DNA of 7,342 bases, from NCBI GenBank assembly GCA_009918225.1, contig RGEP01000092.1, positions 1 to 7,342 on the forward strand. Reading direction: 5' to 3'. Source of the stretch: Betaproteobacteria bacterium (GTDB lineage Bacteria; Pseudomonadota; Gammaproteobacteria; Burkholderiales; Burkholderiaceae_C). The position numbers and the translations under genes were made by a program. The notes under the pieces are model-generated. The model had not been told where the DNA came from, made no database searches, and saw only the letters and a list, made by a program, of their open reading frames with translations. Below are positions 5,340-7,342 of the stretch, piece after piece (positions within the stretch are counted from its first letter, which is position 1; each line of letters begins with the position of its first letter).

Positions 5340-6532
5340 TGAGCTCCCGCAGCCGCCGCAGCCTGCGCCCCTCGGGCGATTTCATCCGCGACGCACAGGG
5401 CCAGCGCAGCCTGTCGGTGCTGGTGGCCGGGTTCATGGTGCTGCTGGTGGCCTACGCCAGCCTGTATCCCTTCGAAGGTTGGCGTTGGCCCACCGGTGCG
5501 GACTGGGCCAATGCCTGGGCCTTGCCGTGGCCGCGTTGGCGTGACCGGGCCGACGAGTGGCTCAATCTGCTGGGCTATGTGCCGGTGGGCTTGGTGGTCA
5601 CGGTGGCCTTGCTGCGCCGTGGGCTGAACCCCTTGTGGGCGCTGGCCTTGGGGGTGGCCCTGCCGGCCCTGCTGTCCTATTCCATGGAGCTGCTGCAGAC
5701 GCTCTTGCCTCGGCGTGTGCCCTCGCTGAAGGATTGGGTGGGCAACACCGTGGGAGCGGCGCTTGGGGCCGCCTGTGCCTGGGCCTTGCAGGCCTCGGGT
5801 TGGTTGCGCCGCCTGCGCTTGGCCCGCGACCGTTGGTTTGCCGGTGAAAGCGCCGGCGCCCTGGTGCTGCTGCTGTTGTGGCCTGCAGCCTTGTTGGCGC
5901 CCGCCACCTTGCCTTTTGGCCTGGGGCAGTGCTGGGACGAGATCGAGACCGGCTTTCTGTGGTTCTTGGGTCAACTGCCTCTTAGCGCCTGGGGCTTGGA
6001 CTTGAGCCTGGAGCCGGCTGCACTGGCCACCCTGTCGACCGAGCGTGCGGCGCCCTCTACCCCTGCGCAGATTCTGGCCATCGCCCTGGGGGGCCTGTCT
6101 CCAGTGGCCCTGTGCTGCGCAGCCTTGTCTCCTGGATTGCAGCGCTTGGTCCCCATGACGGCCATGGCCGCCTTGGCACTGGTGGCCATGAGCCTTTCTA
6201 CCGCGCTGAACTTTGGCCCGGTTCATGCCTTGTCATGGCTGACGGCCGGCGCCCTCGTGGCTTGCCTCTTGTGCATCCCCTTGGCTTTGCCCTTTGTTTG
6301 GTTGCCCCGGCGGTGGTGTGCCGCGCTGGCCCTGCTGGTCTTGGCCGTGGGGGTGGTGCTGGGCGCGCAGATGCCCATGGGTGCGTACCATGCGCAGAAC
6401 CTGCAGGCCTGGGAGCAGGGCCGCTTCATTCGCTTTCACGGCTTGGCCTTGTGGGTGGCCTGGCTATGGCCCTACCTGGCCATGGCTTGGCTCATGCGGC
6501 GCTTGGCCAGGCCCGACCGGGCCAGCCCGTGA
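5339..6532 (+). CDS. VanZ-family integral membrane protein with a long C-terminal membrane extension
   Basis: This gene encodes 397 residues from ATG 5339, chosen over GTG 5336 because ATGAGC matches the other starts nearby. The VanZ fold is in the first third: a helix at 26-42 ending in YASLYPFEGW, then DEWLNLLGYVPVGLVV (72-87), and the signature SMELLQTLLPRRVPSLKDWVG (114-134) followed by NTVGAALG (136-143). VanZ proteins are small membrane proteins; the founding member confers low-level teicoplanin resistance, but most chromosomal relatives have no defined role and may affect the cell envelope. Residues 170-390 add about six more hydrophobic segments that I cannot assign to a named domain. 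A soluble-looking stretch at 215-245 may face the periplasm. The gene lies 51 bases after hemJ, with no terminator between, so they may be co-transcribed. Nothing in the sequence shows antibiotic resistance. Confidence 0.85.
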   Translation: MSSRSRRSLRPSGDFIRDAQGQRSLSVLVAGFMVLLVAYASLYPFEGWRWPTGADWANAWALPWPRWRDRADEWLNLLGYVPVGLVVTVALLRRGLNPLWALALGVALPALLSYSMELLQTLLPRRVPSLKDWVGNTVGAALGAACAWALQASGWLRRLRLARDRWFAGESAGALVLLLLWPAALLAPATLPFGLGQCWDEIETGFLWFLGQLPLSAWGLDLSLEPAALATLSTERAAPSTPAQILAIALGGLSPVALCCAALSPGLQRLVPMTAMAALALVAMSLSTALNFGPVHALSWLTAGALVACLLCIPLALPFVWLPRRWCAALALLVLAVGVVLGAQMPMGAYHAQNLQAWEQGRFIRFHGLALWVAWLWPYLAMAWLMRRLARPDRASP

Positions 6533-6555
6533 ACGGCTGGGCCCAGCAGCCTGCC

Positions 6556-6561
6556 TACAAT
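6556..6561 (+). promoter_or_regulatory. Ferredoxin promoter -10 (TACAAT), predicts a leaderless mRNA
   Basis: TACAAT is six bases before the ferredoxin ATG (6568), the same spacing as GATAAT before hemJ. Both genes start ATGAGC, and neither has a Shine-Dalgarno site. No clear -35 is visible upstream. The promoter would serve the truncated ferredoxin and the hydrolase behind it. Confidence 0.6.
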
Positions 6562-6567
6562 TTGCCC

Positions 6568-6732
6568 ATGAGCTACTACAAGCACCACGTGTTTTTTTGC
6601 CTGAATCAGCGCGACCAGGGCCAGGACTGCTGCGCCCAGCATGGTGCCCAGGAGGCCTTTGACCACTGCAAGTCTCGGGTTGAACGCCCACACCGAGCGG
6701 CGGCTTTTGGTAGGCCCCAGCGGCCCGCTTGA
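6568..6732 (+). pseudogene. Truncated (2Fe-2S) ferredoxin, thioredoxin-like fold
   Basis: The first 38 residues, beginning MSYYKHHVFFCLNQR, match the N-terminus of the short thioredoxin-like 2Fe-2S ferredoxins common in Burkholderiales, including the first cysteine cluster (C11, C21, C22) and FDHCKSRV (31-38). From memory, family members are about 100-115 residues and hold the other two cluster ligands (C-x3-C, in a motif like AGCLDRC) in the second half. That half is absent. From about 6681 the frame is simply the +1-shifted reading of the hydrolase gene, giving 16 meaningless residues before the TGA at 6730-6732. The 54-residue product cannot bind a cluster in the normal way. The cause looks like an out-of-frame loss of roughly 200 bp joining ferredoxin codon 38 to the hydrolase start. 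Family and truncation are clear; whether it is real or an assembly error is not. Confidence 0.82.
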
Positions 6733-7324
6733 GGTGGCCTTGGATGCGCCCGCCGATCCCGCACACGCGCTGGGACTGGCCCTGGTGTGTCATCCCCATC
6801 CTTTGCACGGCGGAACCCTGGACAACAAAGTGGTGCAGACCCTGGCACGTGCCTTTGTGCAATTGGGCTGGCGTACCCTGCGCTTGAACTATCGGGGGGT
6901 GGGACAGTCGGCCGGGGTCTGGGATGAAGGCCGTGGCGAGACGGATGACGCACAACATGCGCTCTTGAGCCTGGCCCAAGCGCATGAACCGCTGTTGTTG
7001 GCCGGTTTTTCCTTTGGCGGCTTCGTCGCGGCCCAGTTGGCGCAGCGCCTGGCCGACAGCGGCCGCGCCGCACGACGGCTCGTGTTGGTGGGGCCTGCCA
7101 CTGCGAACTTTGCGGTGCCCCCGGTGGCGGCGGACACCGTGGTCGTGCATGGCGAAGCCGACGAGGTCGTGCCCTTGCAAGCGACCCTGGACTGGGCCCG
7201 GCCACAGGCCCTGCCCGTCACCGTGCTGCCCGGGGTGGGCCACTTTTTTCACGGACAACTGCCTTTGCTGAAGTCGGTCGTCCTGCGGGCCTTGGATCCC
7301 GCGCATGCCGTCAATGCCAGCTGA
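6680..7324 (+). CDS. Alpha/beta hydrolase, COG2945-like (start codon altered to TTG)
   Basis: This gene encodes 214 residues from TTG 6680. A complete catalytic set is present: nucleophile Ser111 in the elbow GFSFGG (109-114), acid Asp161 in HGEADEVVP, and His188 in GVGHFFHG. The N-terminal block CHPHPLHGGTLDNKVVQTLA (37-56) and LNYRGVGQSAG (69-79) are typical of the small, lid-less COG2945 hydrolases. These are cytoplasmic esterase-like enzymes of unknown natural substrate. Relatives begin Met-Asn-Ala-x-Thr; here NAHTERR is preceded by TTG and no ribosome site, right at the junction with the truncated ferredoxin, so the original ATG seems to have been lost. GTG 6641 would give 13 extra residues with no family match and no ribosome site. 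Expression may therefore be low or depend on translation of the upstream fragment. No terminator is visible before the window ends. Confidence 0.87.
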   Translation: MNAHTERRLLVGPSGPLEVALDAPADPAHALGLALVCHPHPLHGGTLDNKVVQTLARAFVQLGWRTLRLNYRGVGQSAGVWDEGRGETDDAQHALLSLAQAHEPLLLAGFSFGGFVAAQLAQRLADSGRAARRLVLVGPATANFAVPPVAADTVVVHGEADEVVPLQATLDWARPQALPVTVLPGVGHFFHGQLPLLKSVVLRALDPAHAVNAS

Positions 7325-7342
7325 ACACTTTTCCCCAAACCA

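Noticed and set aside
5018..6226. 402-codon open frame on the - strand
   Set aside because: It is antisense to hemJ and the VanZ-family gene, very rich in Gln, His, Arg and Gly, with no domain. Long stop-free antisense frames are expected in GC-rich coding DNA.
5339..6532. Glycopeptide resistance gene from the VanZ name
   Set aside because: VanZ-domain membrane proteins are widespread in chromosomes without resistance clusters, and no vanHAX-type genes are present.
6464..7306. 280-codon open frame on the - strand
   Set aside because: It is antisense to the hydrolase, which has a complete catalytic triad; the composition is typical of an antisense shadow.

Overview
The window is high-GC, tightly packed DNA. 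All supported genes lie on the + strand. Codon use and the protein set (VC_2705-type Na+/solute symporter, MHS-type MFS permease, DUF294 protein, HemJ, VanZ, short 2Fe-2S ferredoxin, COG2945-type hydrolase) suggest a betaproteobacterium of the Burkholderiales, probably Comamonadaceae. This placement comes from protein resemblance recalled from memory, not from a search. I see no RNA genes, insertion sequences, CRISPR arrays or phage genes, so this looks like chromosomal backbone.

Left block (1-2181), organic acid transport. It holds the 3' end of a sodium:solute symporter gene, two back-to-back intrinsic terminators, an MFS/MHS permease gene and a 67-codon gene for a one-helix membrane protein with an Ala/Pro-rich tail. 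The permease gene is broken: its reading frame changes near 1520, exactly where relatives carry a longer segment before the last membrane helices. A strong UUCG-loop terminator closes the block.

Middle block (2201-4839), signalling pair. A cNMP-binding/CBS/DUF294 nucleotidyltransferase-like protein is followed 2 nt later by a DEDDh 3'-5' exonuclease. From recollection, this pair often sits beside acetate-type sodium symporters. The terminator ends only about 20 nt before the DUF294 start codon, so it may act as an attenuator in that gene's leader.

Right block (4847-7324), housekeeping genes: hemJ (protoporphyrinogen IX oxidase), a VanZ-family membrane protein, a truncated 2Fe-2S ferredoxin gene and an alpha/beta hydrolase. 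hemJ and the ferredoxin gene share one start layout: a -10-like hexamer, six bases, then ATGAGC. This predicts leaderless mRNAs. The ferredoxin keeps only about 38 genuine residues and then runs out of frame into the hydrolase coding region. The hydrolase has lost its normal ATG and appears to start at TTG.

The most notable feature is two out-of-frame losses, each estimated at about 200 bp from remembered family lengths, in otherwise intact conserved genes about 5 kb apart. Either this lineage is losing genes or the assembly has small collapsed deletions. I found no convincing new defence or mobile system. The best biological leads are the DUF294-exonuclease pair, the possible attenuator and the leaderless promoters.
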